DNA of 64,000 nucleotides from Circinella umbellata (lineage: Eukaryota; Mucoromycota; Mucoromycetes; Mucorales; Lichtheimiaceae): assembly GCA_025093555.1 (NCBI GenBank), contig JAIWNF010000061.1:186001-250000 (forward strand), in the 5' to 3' direction. Shown piece after piece: positions 49,478 to 61,379 of the stretch. The notes below the pieces were generated by a model, which was given only the letters and a program-made list of their open reading frames with translations, ran no database searches and was not told where the DNA came from. Every line of letters begins with the position of its first letter. Positions within the stretch are counted from its first letter, which is position 1. A program made the position numbers and the translations under genes.

Positions 49478-50885
49478 TTGTTGCGACATTTTGTATACAT
49501 AATCAATTTTGTTACTGCTAATAAATACTATTGTTGGTCATTTTTGGCACAACCACAATTTGGGTGGACTAGTTTAATCCTGGGTATGGTTGGTTTCTAC
49601 TAACGGGCTTTATGTTTCAGCATAATGACAAGGAGCAAGAAGTAGTAAATGGTTATCCTAAAAGTTAAAAGCTATATCTCGAACCGGACAACGCGGTTTA
49701 GCAGCATGAGAAAATGTTCGGTTATTATTAGCATGTATGTTCAGATAGCGATTTCAAACTTTATCGTGCAGACGGCGAAAGCTATGTTCAATGCATGGAT
49801 GGAAGATTGATATATTATCAGTGTTTTTAGTGGCTTGATATGTCAACCATGAGGTTAGGATTTTGTGAATTGTGGCGATCGCCAAGCAGAGCTATTTCTA
49901 TTACAAGATTCATCCACCATATATTTCATCATGCACCACAATTTTTAGAAAAAGAAGACCAAAGACATGGAGGATGTTAAATGGAATGGTATAGTTTATT
50001 TTGATATATTTGTAACAATATAATATGTGTGAAAAAAAGAAAAAAAATTGATATACAAAGGTATAAAATAGAAAACTGCCATATAAAATAGCAGCTACGG
50101 TAGTCATGAAGATTCATAATACAGTAAGTATTCGTTAAACCGGTACTCAATATATGTGAGGGTTTGTACCGGTTTAGCGAATTACCGGTTTAACGAATTG
50201 GAACGCAGCTGGTACTAATATGTAGAATCGGACATTAAGTAGGTGTGTTTCCACAGTAAACTCAGAACATCATTCATTGTTATGCTCACAGGCTCATACA
50301 CTTCAGTATTGTTCGGATTTTCTGGTAGGTATACGGCGTTAAGGAAAGCAACAACTTGACCCAAGGTTTCTGATACAGTAATATAGTAAGTTACTTGCAG
50401 ACCCGAACAATATACTACACCATCACCACCAATAAATAACTTTGGTCAGCCATTACTTCAATGGATAGAACCACCAACCACACCTTCTGCACCATCCATA
50501 AATTCATAAAACCAAAAAAACAAAAACAAAAAAAAAAAAAAAAAAAAAAAAAACCAGGTGCTTCATTTCATTTACCATGTTTCCACTCCCCCTAGTCTAG
50601 ATGTCTCTTCTTCCTACTCTATTTTTATTTTAGTAGTTCCCTATCTTAGTTTCCTTTTATAATTCTATATCCCCTATTTACCTTCGTTCCACCCCCACAT
50701 TTTTCCTGCTGCCTAGCAGGTTTTTCAGTACCGAGCTTTGTTTGAACTGGCGAGAGCAATAAGCTGAAAACAGCGTGTGTTCATTTAATTTCGCCCTTAA
50801 TAAAATATATAATTTCAACGTAATATAGTAAGTAGTAAGTATCCTGATTTACAAAATGTTTTTATTCTGCAGTCATTACCAAGTT
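49478..50885. other. Inner part of the palindrome loop
   Basis: 1.4 kb between the two small ORFs. It holds a MITE (50120-50214) and an uninterrupted A26 tract (50528-50553) that could be the tail of a retroposed sequence. No intact gene; the 65-codon minus-strand frame at 49910-50107 is AT-rich noise. Confidence 0.5.
50120..50214. mobile_element. Second pogo/Tigger-like MITE
   Basis: About 91 bp flanked by TA: TA|CAGTAAGTATTCGTTAAACC ... GTTTAACGAATTGGAACGCAG..|TA. The outer CAG/CTG ends and the inner TTCGTTAAACCGGTA / TACCGGTTTAACGAA pair form a strong hairpin. A further GTACCGGTTTAGCGAATTACCGG lies inside. The sequence differs from the MITE at 17310, so it is a distinct family. Confidence 0.65.
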
Positions 50886-51128
50886 TCATTTTAGGTCGTT
50901 CTGCCACAAAGTTTGACGCAACACTCTTCTTGGAGTACTTAAGAATATGAAATGGTTCAGAATTGATGGTACGCCTACATAACAAGATCGATTTGTGGAA
51001 TCCTTCATGTAACAGATTTCGATATCCTCTAGGTTGTCGATTATTTTGGAATATTTCGCAACATTCTAATCATTGTACTCTACACAGTAAAAAGCACAAA
51101 TAGCTTGTTCTCTTGTAATGGTGGTCAT
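50886..51128 (-). pseudogene. Diverged partner of the MTTITREQAIC small ORF
   Basis: The minus strand from the ATG at 51128 reads MTTITREQAICAFYCVEYND, then one TAG, then NVAKYSKIIDNLEDIEICYM to a TGA at 50886-50888. It aligns with the 78-residue protein of 49241-49477 over about the first 45 residues, then differs. It is placed in mirror position with respect to the palindrome. Confidence 0.5.
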
Positions 51129-51178
51129 AATGAAGATGGATGGACAAGATGGGACAAGATGGATGGAGCGACTTTTTA

Positions 51179-52421
51179 CTTTGGCGGGCTCTGAATTTTA
51201 ATTTCGCCAAAGGTAATTCGCGCACAGAATAATTTCCCATTTTTTTTTTATTCTTGACTAATAAAACACAAAGTATTGCTTTTTCATAAAATATCGCTTT
51301 TCAATGTTGACGGAGCGGACGAAGTCCCTGCTTTTGGGAAAGAGTTGTTTTCATTTGCCAAGAAATTCTTAGAACTGTGCATAAATACTATAAAAGTGAC
51401 AGTAACACCATTTACTCCCTCTAAAAACATTTTTTTTCACTGATGTACATAAGCATTTGGTGGCCAAGTGTAGTTTGACTATGATGAAACTTGAAAAAAT
51501 ATTTCAGGCTCGCAACTCTGAAAAAACAATTACAATGCGAGCGCAATGGGTTTTAAATATCGAGAAAGAAAATATCGATTTTGAAAGCTGTGTGTTCAAA
51601 GATGAAGCTGGTTTCAATTTTCATATGCAACGCACATTTAGTCGGTCAAAATGTGGTACCCCTGCCAAAGCAGTTGTTTCGAATAATCGTGGTGTGAATG
51701 TTACAATTCTAGGTGCTATTGTCAGAGAAGGACTAGTGAACTTGTCTTTAAGAAGTCCTCAAGCCATAGTTGGATCGAAGAAACGAAAGTTGGACGGTCG
51801 AGAGGAACGCATTGTTGCTAACATTGGAATAAGAACACAGCACTTCCTGAATTTTTTGGACTTAGTAATGGACGCACTTGACAAAAACAACTTGTACGGA
51901 AAGACTCTTATAATGGATAATGCAAGAATTCATCATGCGAATTTTGCACGTCAAGCAGCTAAAGACAGAGGATATAAAATTTTATATCTCTCAGCATATT
52001 CACCATTTTTAAATTCCATTGAATTATTCTGGTCGAACCTAAAATCTGGTGTAAGGCGCGACCTTTTGACCAAGGATGTCACACCTTGACACCACGTATT
52101 ATCGAATCTGCCAAGCAAGTAACTGCTAAAAACTGCCAGGGTTGGATATTGCACTCTAAATCATTTTTTCCACGATGTCTTCTGGAGTGTTGTTTAATTT
52201 ATAATTATAATTACCTGTTTTCTGAACCTATATTATGTACAATTGAAAAGAATAGATCGTCAATAATAATAACTAGGACGCAGATTTAAAAAGGTTTGGG
52301 ATGCAAACATGATAATATTGGAACGCGAAATTGAAATTATTAAGTGCGCGAATGTGTAAATTCACGATGTGTAAATTCGAAAATTACCTTTGGCGAAATT
52401 GAAATTCAGATCCCGCCAAAG
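51179..52421 (+). mobile_element. Tc1/mariner element, right copy, both ends present
   Basis: A 1,243-bp element flanked by TA (51177-51178 and 52422-52423). The terminal inverted repeats start CTTTGGCGGG and end CCCGCCAAAG, and extend about 45 bp inwards (..TCTGAATTT.AATTTCGCCAAAGGTAATT). Each terminal repeat is itself a small hairpin, CTTTGGCG ... CGCCAAAG. It contains one frameshifted transposase frame. Confidence 0.88.
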
Positions 52422-52462
52422 TAAAAATGGGGGGACGCGAAGTAATAGGAAAAATCCAATAT
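51210..52462. repeat. Right arm of a 5-kb palindrome
   Basis: Inverted near-identical copy of 47464-48716. It extends 41 bp beyond the outer end of the Tc1 element, so flanking DNA was duplicated together with the element. Confidence 0.9.
51457..52289 (+). pseudogene. Tc1/mariner DDE transposase, frameshifted (right copy)
   Basis: Frame 51457-52089 carries CVFKDEAGF, LIMDNARIHH and PFLNSIELFW, then stops at TKDVTP*. The C-terminus continues in another frame at 52086-52289 (TPRIIESAKQVTAKNCQGWI ...). The break is the same one as in the left copy. This copy reads FNFHM and ANFARQ. The first codon called is TTG, the N-terminal DNA-binding region is not recognisable, and the frame stays open only a short way upstream (..FFFTDVHKHLVAKCSL). 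Inactive. Confidence 0.85.
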
Positions 52463-52928
52463 CCCTTTTTCGATGTGTTCTACCCAAAAATAACGTCAAA
52501 TCGGCTATCTTGGGACTTGTAAGCGGAGGAAGGGGGGCTGATTACTTATGGTGCACGTGTACAATTATAGTTTATATGGAGAAAAAAAACAAAGCACGAT
52601 ATAATTAACATACAATCTTTGCATTAGGTTTTCTTTTTCCTTTCATTTTTTTTATATTCGAAAAAAAAAACGTTTTTTTTCAAATGACGAATAATATAAT
52701 CAAGAGAGCTGCTATGTAAACCCACAAGTCGAGCATGGTGATTTAACGTTTAAGGTTTCGCCGATTTTAGTATAAATTTTTCAATCTTCATAACATCGTT
52801 ATAAGCTAGAGCTCACTACTTCGTAATCCATAAGTTGAAATGAGTGTGGACAGGCGATGGAGATTTACACAATTCAAAACAAAATAAGAAAAAGATTTAA
52901 AATAAAGTTTCTGTTTACTTTTATTAGT
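52463..52928. other. Spacer right of the palindrome
   Basis: 466 bp between the right arm and the stop codon of the RhoGAP gene. It contains a T-run/ATATTCG/A-run block at about 52648-52670, like that at 11700. No coding potential. Confidence 0.55.
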
Positions 52929-55900
52929 TTAGTCGTCGTCAAAAAATGGATCTAGTTCACCGTTATCATTATGCGACTCCTCTGTTGCATCAAATACTAT
53001 TTGTTTTATAGTAGCTCCTTCTGACGTATTTTCTTCTACTTTAGAAATAGTAGATGATGGCGTTGACGACGAATCTTCTTTACTGATACCAGTATTGTTT
53101 CTCATCGTCGGGGAGGAAGGAGGTGAACCTTGTGTGATAGCAGTTGCAGCTGTTGGGATCGGCGGTGTTGGTCGACTAAATGAAGTTCTCTGTTGCTCCG
53201 ACGATGAATTCGTTGATGCCGATGAGGATGATACTGAATTGTTACGCTGAAACACCCCCATCCATCTATTAGTGTCGGTGTTATTCATTGCTGATGTTTC
53301 ATTACTATTACTGTTATTGTTGCTACGCATAAAAGACATGATGCCACGTCGTTGTTTTGTCGGACTTGGTGCCGGAGGAGAAGATGCATCATCATTATTA
53401 GTGGCATTACTAGTCGATGTTGGTGTTCCTACTAATGATGATGACATAGCTAAAGGATAATTTGTTGCTATCAATGGACGTGCTTGGCGTCGTTTTTCGT
53501 TCTCAGCATGTGATTTAAGGCTAGATTCACTAAATACACTGTCATAATGATTTAACAAATCTTCAGCAAATAACGTTGGCATGGGGGTTGTCAATGTTGC
53601 TAATGACTCTACTTGTGGTCGTAAAATGACTGGTCCGAGTGATTGACTAACCGTCTGAATACCATCTTGTTGTACAGCCCTATTATAATAAAATAGTGTC
53701 ATAAATAGCTTTTAGACTCTTGACTTTTTTTGGGGGGATAGATGTACCAATGATAATATTAAAAAACAAATAGTATTACGAGTTATATATTCTAGATACT
53801 TACTTGTGAATATAAGATAAAATGTATTTTAATGTAGCAAAATGGATTCCTGGTAAAGTTGCTACCAAATTGCTTAACGAAGGTATTCGTAAATTATCGT
53901 CTTGTTCAACTATGTTAAAAAAATACAACAGAATCAAAATTAACAGCGTGTAGCTTTTTTTTCGTCGGTAGTTGTCATAGCATCGATGGTCAGTCGGGGA
54001 AGGTTATGCTGTTGGCTTGTGTTCTTCTTTTTCATCCTTTTTAGAATATTTTACTTACCGTTACTAGTTGTATACAAAGCTTGAACAGCATCATAAAATT
54101 CAAATGTCATTAAACATTCAGGTAGTTCTAAAAGATATAAACGTAAAATAGCAACAAGTGTCACCGGTTCATATTGTTGTAATAGCTCGACTGTAATTTG
54201 ACTGCTGGGTATATTAAGGTCAGCGCATATCGCATGAATTCGGCCTAAAGGAGGTCGGGCTGACCATAGCTGTTGTTTTTCTATTTTTTAAAAAAAAAAT
54301 AGTTTAGTATGTTGTTTTTCATACCCAACTTCACTAAAAAAAGAAAAGTAAATAACACCTTTTTCGTCTAGTGCCTCGGATCCTGCGTACAATATGGAAT
54401 AGATCGTTTAATCTCCAGAAAAATCAAAAGGATTTTTTTTTTCATTCATTTATTATAATTACTACTCAAATATATTTTTTTATCTTGAAACAAAGAAACT
54501 CTACCTTTATCAACAGCTTCCAAAAGACAGTGAATAAATTTAGGTACTTTATCGTCGCTTATTTTACCGAGGCTGTTGAGAGGAACGCCAAATATTTGAT
54601 CTAAAAAAAATACATGTTTATGTGATTATGCGAAGCTGAAGGAATAGCTTTGTGTTAACTTCAGCAGTTCGATCAGATAATAACATTTACCTAGTGCGAC
54701 GCCATGGTTTAGATTATCATATAAAATAGGTTTAGGTGAAAAATCAGAAACACAGTATTGTTGAATAATGTATTGAATATCTTGTTCAGGTTTTAAGGAT
54801 TCTTGATACACAAGCATTTGGTCAACGATAGCTTTGTCTCCCGGTAACATTTCCGAGATACACAAAGAAAAAGAAGCAATAGCTGAAATTTGTTTATAAA
54901 TATAGAATCTTTAACTATAAATATATCTTGGTTCGCGTTTTCTTTGTTTTTTTTTCACATAACTAAAACTATACGATCCCTCCTTCCTTTGCCTCTTTTT
55001 TTTTATACCTTGTTTTAAAACAGTTAGCCGTTTTAGTTCCACCTGTTCCATTTCCGCGAAATGAGCAAACTATCCGCCAAGAAAATATAACACGAACATC
55101 TTAATTCAATAATTACATATATAAATCGACTAAACAATAAATAGGAGCTAAAGCTCTTTTCTTTTCTTTACCAATGCTTGTTCCACAACCATCCGCATTT
55201 GATCATTTCGTTTGACAGCTGTACGATAAGCTTCATCAGCTAATGCTGCTTCTTTTTGTGCGCGCTTAAACACTTCCTCACCAGGTATAGGTTGACCCCC
55301 GATTCGTTCAAGAAATCCAAACCCATAGTTAGAAGCTGTTCCAGTGCTAGTATCATTCTCTTGGTCTTTTAATTTATGTACTTGTTGCTGTTGTTGTTGA
55401 GAAATATTTTGCCATTGATAATAAGATTGTGGCGACGGAGAAAACTTGTTACCACGTTGACCAACAAGGCGTAAAATACCCAAGGGATGAATCAATTGTT
55501 GAGCAACAACATCTGCCATAGCGGGTGAATCCTTACATTGGGGTAAATTATGTTGAAGCCAAATGGATATATCTTCACCTGTTGATGTGTTTTGATATTT
55601 TCCTAAGATTGGGACACGGTAGTCACCCACTTTGACCTCGCTACGCATTCTAGACACCATGCTATTCAATTCAACGCGTGACATGCGCTGGTTACCGATC
55701 AAAATCATTTCATTGATAATTTCATCTTCTCCTTGCCCTTGTTGCTCCTCTTTTTCATTTTTATTACTCATTTCTTCTTCGACATTTTCCTGTGAGTCTT
55801 GCTTTTCAAGCCCATTAACTTCTTCGTCTCTCTCTTCATCTTCGTCTCTGACTAATTCCTGTTCTTCTTTCTCTACAGCTGCAATAGCAGCAGCAGTTTC

Positions 55901-56437
55901 TTCTTCTTTTTTTTGTTGCTGCCAGTGTTCACCAGCAGACATTGCTTCTTTCCACCTTTTTTGATACACAATTTTTGCACGCTCCATTTCCTTGACCAAT
56001 CCATCGAACTGTTTCAATGCTGCATCTACTGACTGTTTACTCGTCGTAATCGATCTTTTATACTCATCTTGAAACTTGTTTAAAGGCTTAAGTACGGTAT
56101 CCGTCATTGCTGCTGCTGTTTCTTTGTGTTGCGTGCCAAACCGACTACTTGCCATTCGCATATTTTCAAAACAATTTTTTAACACAGCACCTTCATCGCG
56201 ACCAAATCCGGACGATTTGAAGGCACCCTTAGCTTGATCACCCAAGCGATTGGCATAATTGTCTTCAATGGTTATACGCTCTTTGAAAAAACTAATGAAT
56301 TCATCATTTTCCACCTTGCTTTGATTTAACTTATTATGGAGGACTTGTAACCCCGTTTGAAAATCTGGAAGGGGATCATTGGGTCGTTGTTTGGACCAAA
56401 ACGCATTTTCAAAATGAAGTGTTGCTGGTGTAGTCAT
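52929..56437 (-). CDS. RGD2: F-BAR/DEP/RhoGAP protein, Rgd2-like
   Basis: Rho-family GTPase-activating protein that binds membranes through its F-BAR domain; yeast Rgd2 acts on Cdc42 and Rho5. Seven exons: 55172-56437, 55009-55069, 54691-54882, 54505-54600, 54059-54280, 53804-53909 and 52929-53679 (897 residues). The F-BAR begins FENAFWSKQRPNDPLPDFQT and contains FFKERITIEDNYANRL. It is interrupted by a Glu-rich insert and a DEP domain (GKYQNTSTGEDISIWLQHNL .. LIHPLGILRLVG), then resumes to EMEQVELKRLTVLKQ. This FCH-DEP-RhoGAP order is diagnostic for Rgd2. The RhoGAP part has IFGVPLNSL, LVAILRLYLLELPECLMTFE, LVATLPGIHFATLKYILSYI and SLGPVILRP. The usual GIFRxSG arginine-finger segment is replaced by QLWSARPPLGRI. 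The C-terminal tail is Ser/Thr/Asn-rich. Confidence 0.9.
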
Positions 56438-56773
56438 GATTTCTTTTTCCTTGTTTTTTTTTTCTCTCCCTCCCTCAATTTAAAAGAATATATATAATAG
56501 TCCTATATGAATATGAGTATGTAATAAGGGAGAGGGGAAAAAAGAGAGACTTTTTTAGTTTTAGCCCTTTTTTTTCACTCCTTTCACTCAGCAAAGTTAT
56601 ACCACGCGCACAAATGTATGTGTAACCAAGCAACATTTTACAGCAAGGCTGAGTATGCATATTTCCATCCACAGACACAATTACTGCCGTCATTGATAAT
56701 AAACTACGAGAAGTAACATTTATTTATCCAGTTTTTTCAACTGCATACAAGTAAATTAACATCATTTAAAAAT
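56438..56773. other. Short spacer
   Basis: 336 bp between the FMO stop and the RGD2-like start, both on the minus strand. It contains the promoter of the RhoGAP gene and the FMO 3' end. T/C-rich runs flank the RhoGAP start. Nothing else seen. Confidence 0.55.
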
Positions 56774-58746
56774 TTATAATTTATGACCATTCGATTTGGT
56801 AGGAACAATGGTACTACGTTTTGCTAGAATTTCGGTGGTACGTTTCTTGTACTGCTCCTTAAGCTCATCCCAAAGTTCAACCAATGATGGATCCACACCT
56901 TTCAGTATATTCACATTCTTCTTTTCATCTTGTTGTTTTGCATGTTCGTTTAACCAAGTAACGAACTGTTGCGAGGACAATATACAACCCAATAAGTTCA
57001 TGTCAAAAGGGGGGAATGGATACATGTTTGTTTTTAAAAAGTGTCGCATCTTAGGTCGTGAAGGTAAGCATGCCAATCCAGCCCATACACGTGCCACAGC
57101 TTGTGCTTGATAATAAAAGAACTGCACACTTGTTAAATGACCTGGGGTTCCCACAAAGGCTAATGTTGGATCACGGATTACAAAAATGTCTCGGTAAGTA
57201 TTAATAGGTCGCATACCATTGGTAATTACTAAAGGACCTTGTGTTTCTTGTTCTTCTGCTTCTTCAACACTTGTTCCATATGCGCGCAATGGTCCCAGAA
57301 ATCCCAAATCATTGACATAACCAGTACAAAAAATGACACAATCAATATTATTTACTATGGTATCATCCTCAAAAGTGATTGAGCCGTTAACTTGCCCTTG
57401 AACATCAGAAAAGGCACGAATGTTTGGCTTGCGAATTATATTATCGGATAATCCTGATCGTGCAAGATTAAGAATTTTACTAATGGATACAAATGGACCA
57501 CGCATTGACATGTAAACATTATCGGCAATACCGTCCAAACGTTGGGCTATCTCGATTGCAGAAATATTACCACCCACAATAAGTACATTCTATACATTTG
57601 GTCTTAATCATTAATTTTTCTCTACTTATCAGCATCCACATATCTGTTAATAGTTGTTTTTACCTTCCCGATATAATCTTGATAATGACGATACTGTTTA
57701 GAATGAATGATTCGTTCTGGATACTTGACATTATACTCGCTCAAGTTCGAAAAATTGGGTAGAAATGGATCATTATAGGCCCCAGATGCTACAGCTACTG
57801 CATCAAAAGACTCTGTCCAAGTCTTGTAACGGATCATTGTACGGTCATTGATATATTCGGCCTTGCGTAACGTCAATGTCCATAGATGTTCATCATTCTT
57901 GTCATTCTTGTCATTCTGCTGAACATATTCAACACTTGTGCTTAACTCCATATGATCATAAAGCCCAAAATGATTTGCATAATTTTTAAAATAGTTTTGG
58001 ATTTCATGATAAGGAAGGTACCAGGAAGTACCTTCTGGCCAAGGAAAATCTTCATAATTCATCATTAAAGGAGCGGCAGTGTTGTTATGCAGGTCAGGAT
58101 AGCATGCAGATGGTGGCGCATGTTTCAATTTCTTGAGTCGTTCTTCTGGAGTAGCTTCGACTATTTTCTCTTCTTCACTTAAAGGCTTTTGACGTGTGCG
58201 ATAGGTATCACATGGGATTCTCGGCTTTTCATCTGTTTCTTCTGAGTATAGCCTAAGTAAAAAAATACAGTATTAAATAAAGCATTTATGTATATTCGCT
58301 CAAACTCGTAACTAATTGATGATGTCACAACAGACAGGCTCTCCCCTTTACTTATTTGTCATTATTATTCTTACCATATACCACCCACGCTATCCATACG
58401 CTCGAAAATTCTGACCTCAATACCATGCTCTTTTAATGACTTTGCTGTAGGTAACTATTAAAATAAATAAGTTAAATTATATATATATTGCACTGAGCGA
58501 AAGAAAGCAAGAAAAAAACTGAGAAAATTGTTAGCTTACACCAGCAGCACCTGCACCGATGACAGCAACGCGTTTGATGGGCTTATCAAAAATAAATGGG
58601 TCTTCTTTGGCTTCCGCAGCTTCTTTAAGAGTTTTTTGAATAACTTGCTCTACAGTAGCTACTGGCCACTCAATGTTTGGAGGCAGTCCTTTCTTTTTGG
58701 GAAATGCTTTAGGTACCTTCTGTTCAACAGGATACTCAATTGTCAT
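56774..58746 (-). CDS. Flavin-containing monooxygenase
   Basis: FAD- and NADPH-dependent monooxygenase of the FMO family, oxidising soft nucleophiles (N or S) of an unknown substrate. Four exons: 58540-58746, 58375-58454, 57664-58252 and 56774-57589 (563 residues). The FAD-binding GxGxxG reads AVIGAGAAGL across exons 1 and 2, followed by a Glu-ended strand (IEVRIFERMDSVGGIW). The FMO-type stretch before the second Rossmann fold reads RIIHSKQYRHYQDYIGK, and the NADPH fold NVLIVGGNISAIEIAQ across exons 3 and 4. The dinucleotide-site motif is thus GGNISA instead of GGGNSG. Later motifs are DCVIFCTGY (the ATG-type motif) and FVGTPGHLTSVQFFYYQAQA. The frame stays open upstream of the ATG and would add a hydrophobic stretch (FSILFPFSFLIFFLRKP), but no ATG supports it. 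Confidence 0.9.
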
Positions 58747-59596
58747 TTTTTCTATAATAGGTTTTCTCAGAAAAAAAATTAAGAATGAGAAAGGAAAGAG
58801 TATACTAAAAAAAACCAGATCCAAGGTAATTTTCTTATTTTAAGGTCTTTATAAATAAAGCAAGGCTTGACTAGCGCGTGACAAAAATCGATTGAGGTAT
58901 GATGCACGCTCATAAATTAAATGCATATTTGTTAGTAGCAACATGTATAGATATTTACTACATAAATAAATGCGAGCTATTTTGATTGTTTGCGAGAAGC
59001 ACGCACTCTGCATACAACACCAGAATTATTTTTCCTACTTTCTTTGTGTTTTTGTGTTTTATATGTAATACAAATTTCTTTGTCTCTTACCCTTTATTCT
59101 CTCATAAAAATATTTTTCACCAGAAAAAAATAAAGTATTGGACGAATCAACATTTAGAATGAATATGTGATATTATAGTATTCCGCTTACAACTACTTAC
59201 AGAAGTCTGCTGGCACTTTATTTTTAATCGGAACGCCACCATCTAATAAACACTCGTTATAATCTAGCAAAGAATAATCTACAACAAAGTAGTGTTATTA
59301 AGCTAAAAAGTTATTGGGCTGGACTTATAAACAGAGAAAGAATAAGACCGTTACAGTATTGTATATTGATTAAAAATTAACAAGATACTCATGTGTTACA
59401 GACGAAACTGCAGGTCCCTCAACATAAGCTGCGCCGTTTAGCTTTTAAGTTTAATTATTGGACTTTTATAGTAAGTTACACTAGTTTACTGGTATAAATT
59501 TTGACGTACTATTTGAAAATTATAAAGTAGCACGTATATTAATATTTAACAGTAACATTGCTTACGGGGGTAATTTGTATGGGCAAAACAAATAGG

Positions 59597-59917
59597 GTAG
59601 TTCTTCCTGTGCGATTTTTTTTTCTTGACTGTGCGCTTTTTTTCTCGCGGGTTTTTAATTGTAGTGGTACAGCGCCAACACCTCTTGTAATATTAACAGC
59701 TCAATTTCATTTACTAAACAGACTTCATCAAAAAACTATACGATTTATCTTTTTTGTTTATATAATGACTTCTTATCTTGAATGATATTCGTTTTGATTA
59801 ATTTTACATTATTGAAACCATTGAAGTAATTTATATAATATAAAGATGTATTGATTATGACTGGTCATAAACACGAACTTGCTCAAATGTTATTCACGAA
59901 AAAGAGATAATACTTCT
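59597..59917 (+). repeat. Left arm of a 321-bp inverted repeat
   Basis: Starts GTAGTTCTTCCTGTG and is the inverted partner of 61705-62025. Identity is high over the first 260 bp, including an identical 30-residue potential reading (CSGTAPTPLVILTAQFHLLN..) on facing strands, and falls off towards the inner end. It may be a terminal repeat of a DIRS-like or foldback element. Confidence 0.8.
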
Positions 59918-61379
59918 GAGGGAATTGCTACGGACACCCACTCTATTTTTAATTTTGAATTTGTTACACTATACGACAAACAAAAATATAATTATAGAAA
60001 TAACTGTGTTCCTCTGTTTAGCAAACAGATATACATTTAATACAAAAAAAAGAAGAAAACATACATAATATACAATTAAAGAGACTATGTTTATATAAAA
60101 GTTAAGCAAGAAAACAAAATATCACTATGTATAGGTCTTATGTGTCAGCCATGAAGCCAATAATTATTATAATTTTATATTATATCTATACATATTGATA
60201 AAGAATAGAAGTATCTGAATTATTTGATTAAAATGGCTTTATTGATGCGATTTTTTTTAGAAGTGATCTTCATGACTACGCAGATTTTTTATTGACATGA
60301 CTCATTATCTGCTCGACTTAACTTGATATTTTACATATCTCTTATAGTGTAATGTTCCAAGCCAAAATCATGTGAATCAATAAGTTGACTGTATCCATTC
60401 GTAATTTCATTTTAACAAGAAAATTGCGGAATAGCGATTTCCGTCTGAAGCCAAGGGTGTCAAAGCGAGTCGAAACTCAAGGATCGTCCATTGTAATGTT
60501 CAGCAGAGTTGTAACTGTATAAAAACATAGTGTGTCACTAGTCATATTACTTATTTTTAAATGTACATCACCAAATTTCATCTTATATGGGAAATTTGTA
60601 GCAAATTTTATATAATTCGGGAGCATCAAACATCACAACACTAATCAACAAAAATAGAAAACATTGTATAGTAATGTTTTCATGGGCAGAATAACTGCTG
60701 GTACAGCACTCTGAACTATATTTACCTGACCATGGATTAAGTATATGATGGGCATAAAGGTGTTCAGTATATTAGATAGGAGCTTCTATAAATAGTTATG
60801 CTGTTTCTAGTACATAGCTGTGTAATCCATACTTACAGAAAGTTCTACTGTATTCTAATGGAACATTTGCAAGGAAATTTTGTTTTAAGAATGGATGAGC
60901 ACTGTTCATTTGTCGATCAGAAAATTCGAGAACACTTTAAAGCAAGGTATAGTGTTGAGAGATATTAATAGATATTTTGTAGCCGATTTTCAATGGTGTC
61001 TCTTATTTATTTTATTACGTACAGAAATTAATCAAGTACGTATCTTGTCATCAATGAATATCTCTTATAATCTAACCAACACATTCAGAATGTTTTGATT
61101 ATACGTATGCATGTCCATTAACAATACTTCAAATACGAGCGATACCATTCTAATTATGTTTTTACTTTATGTGTCTCCTATCTCCTACAATAATGCAACT
61201 GTTTTCTGAAGTAGTCTGAAGAATGCTCAATATTGTGTAGAAGATAATATTATTACTTATTGCTACATTGCAACATGTTGTTATCGTTGATTATATCGAA
61301 AAATCAATATCAAAATATCAAATAAATAGATGTTAAGTTTTATTGTTAATAAGATAATTAACGAACCAGCGAGTTAGAA

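Noticed and set aside
47505..52421. Two independent Tc1 insertions in opposite orientation
   Set aside because: Both copies share the same frameshift and 41 bp of outside flank, which independent insertions would not.
55148..55171. Reading the first RGD2-like exon through to a stop after VKKRKEL
   Set aside because: A GTAAAG donor at 55171 and an acceptor at 55070 restore the F-BAR end (FAHFAEMEQVELKRL) in frame and connect to the RhoGAP exons.
58747..58824. N-terminal hydrophobic extension of the FMO
   Set aside because: The frame is open, but the first codon would be TTG and a TAA lies a few codons further upstream; the ATG at 58746 gives a normal FMO start.
60895..61098. 67-codon plus-strand frame in the right-hand repeat region
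   Set aside because: Somewhat protein-like, but no start context, homology motif or partner copy; left unannotated.
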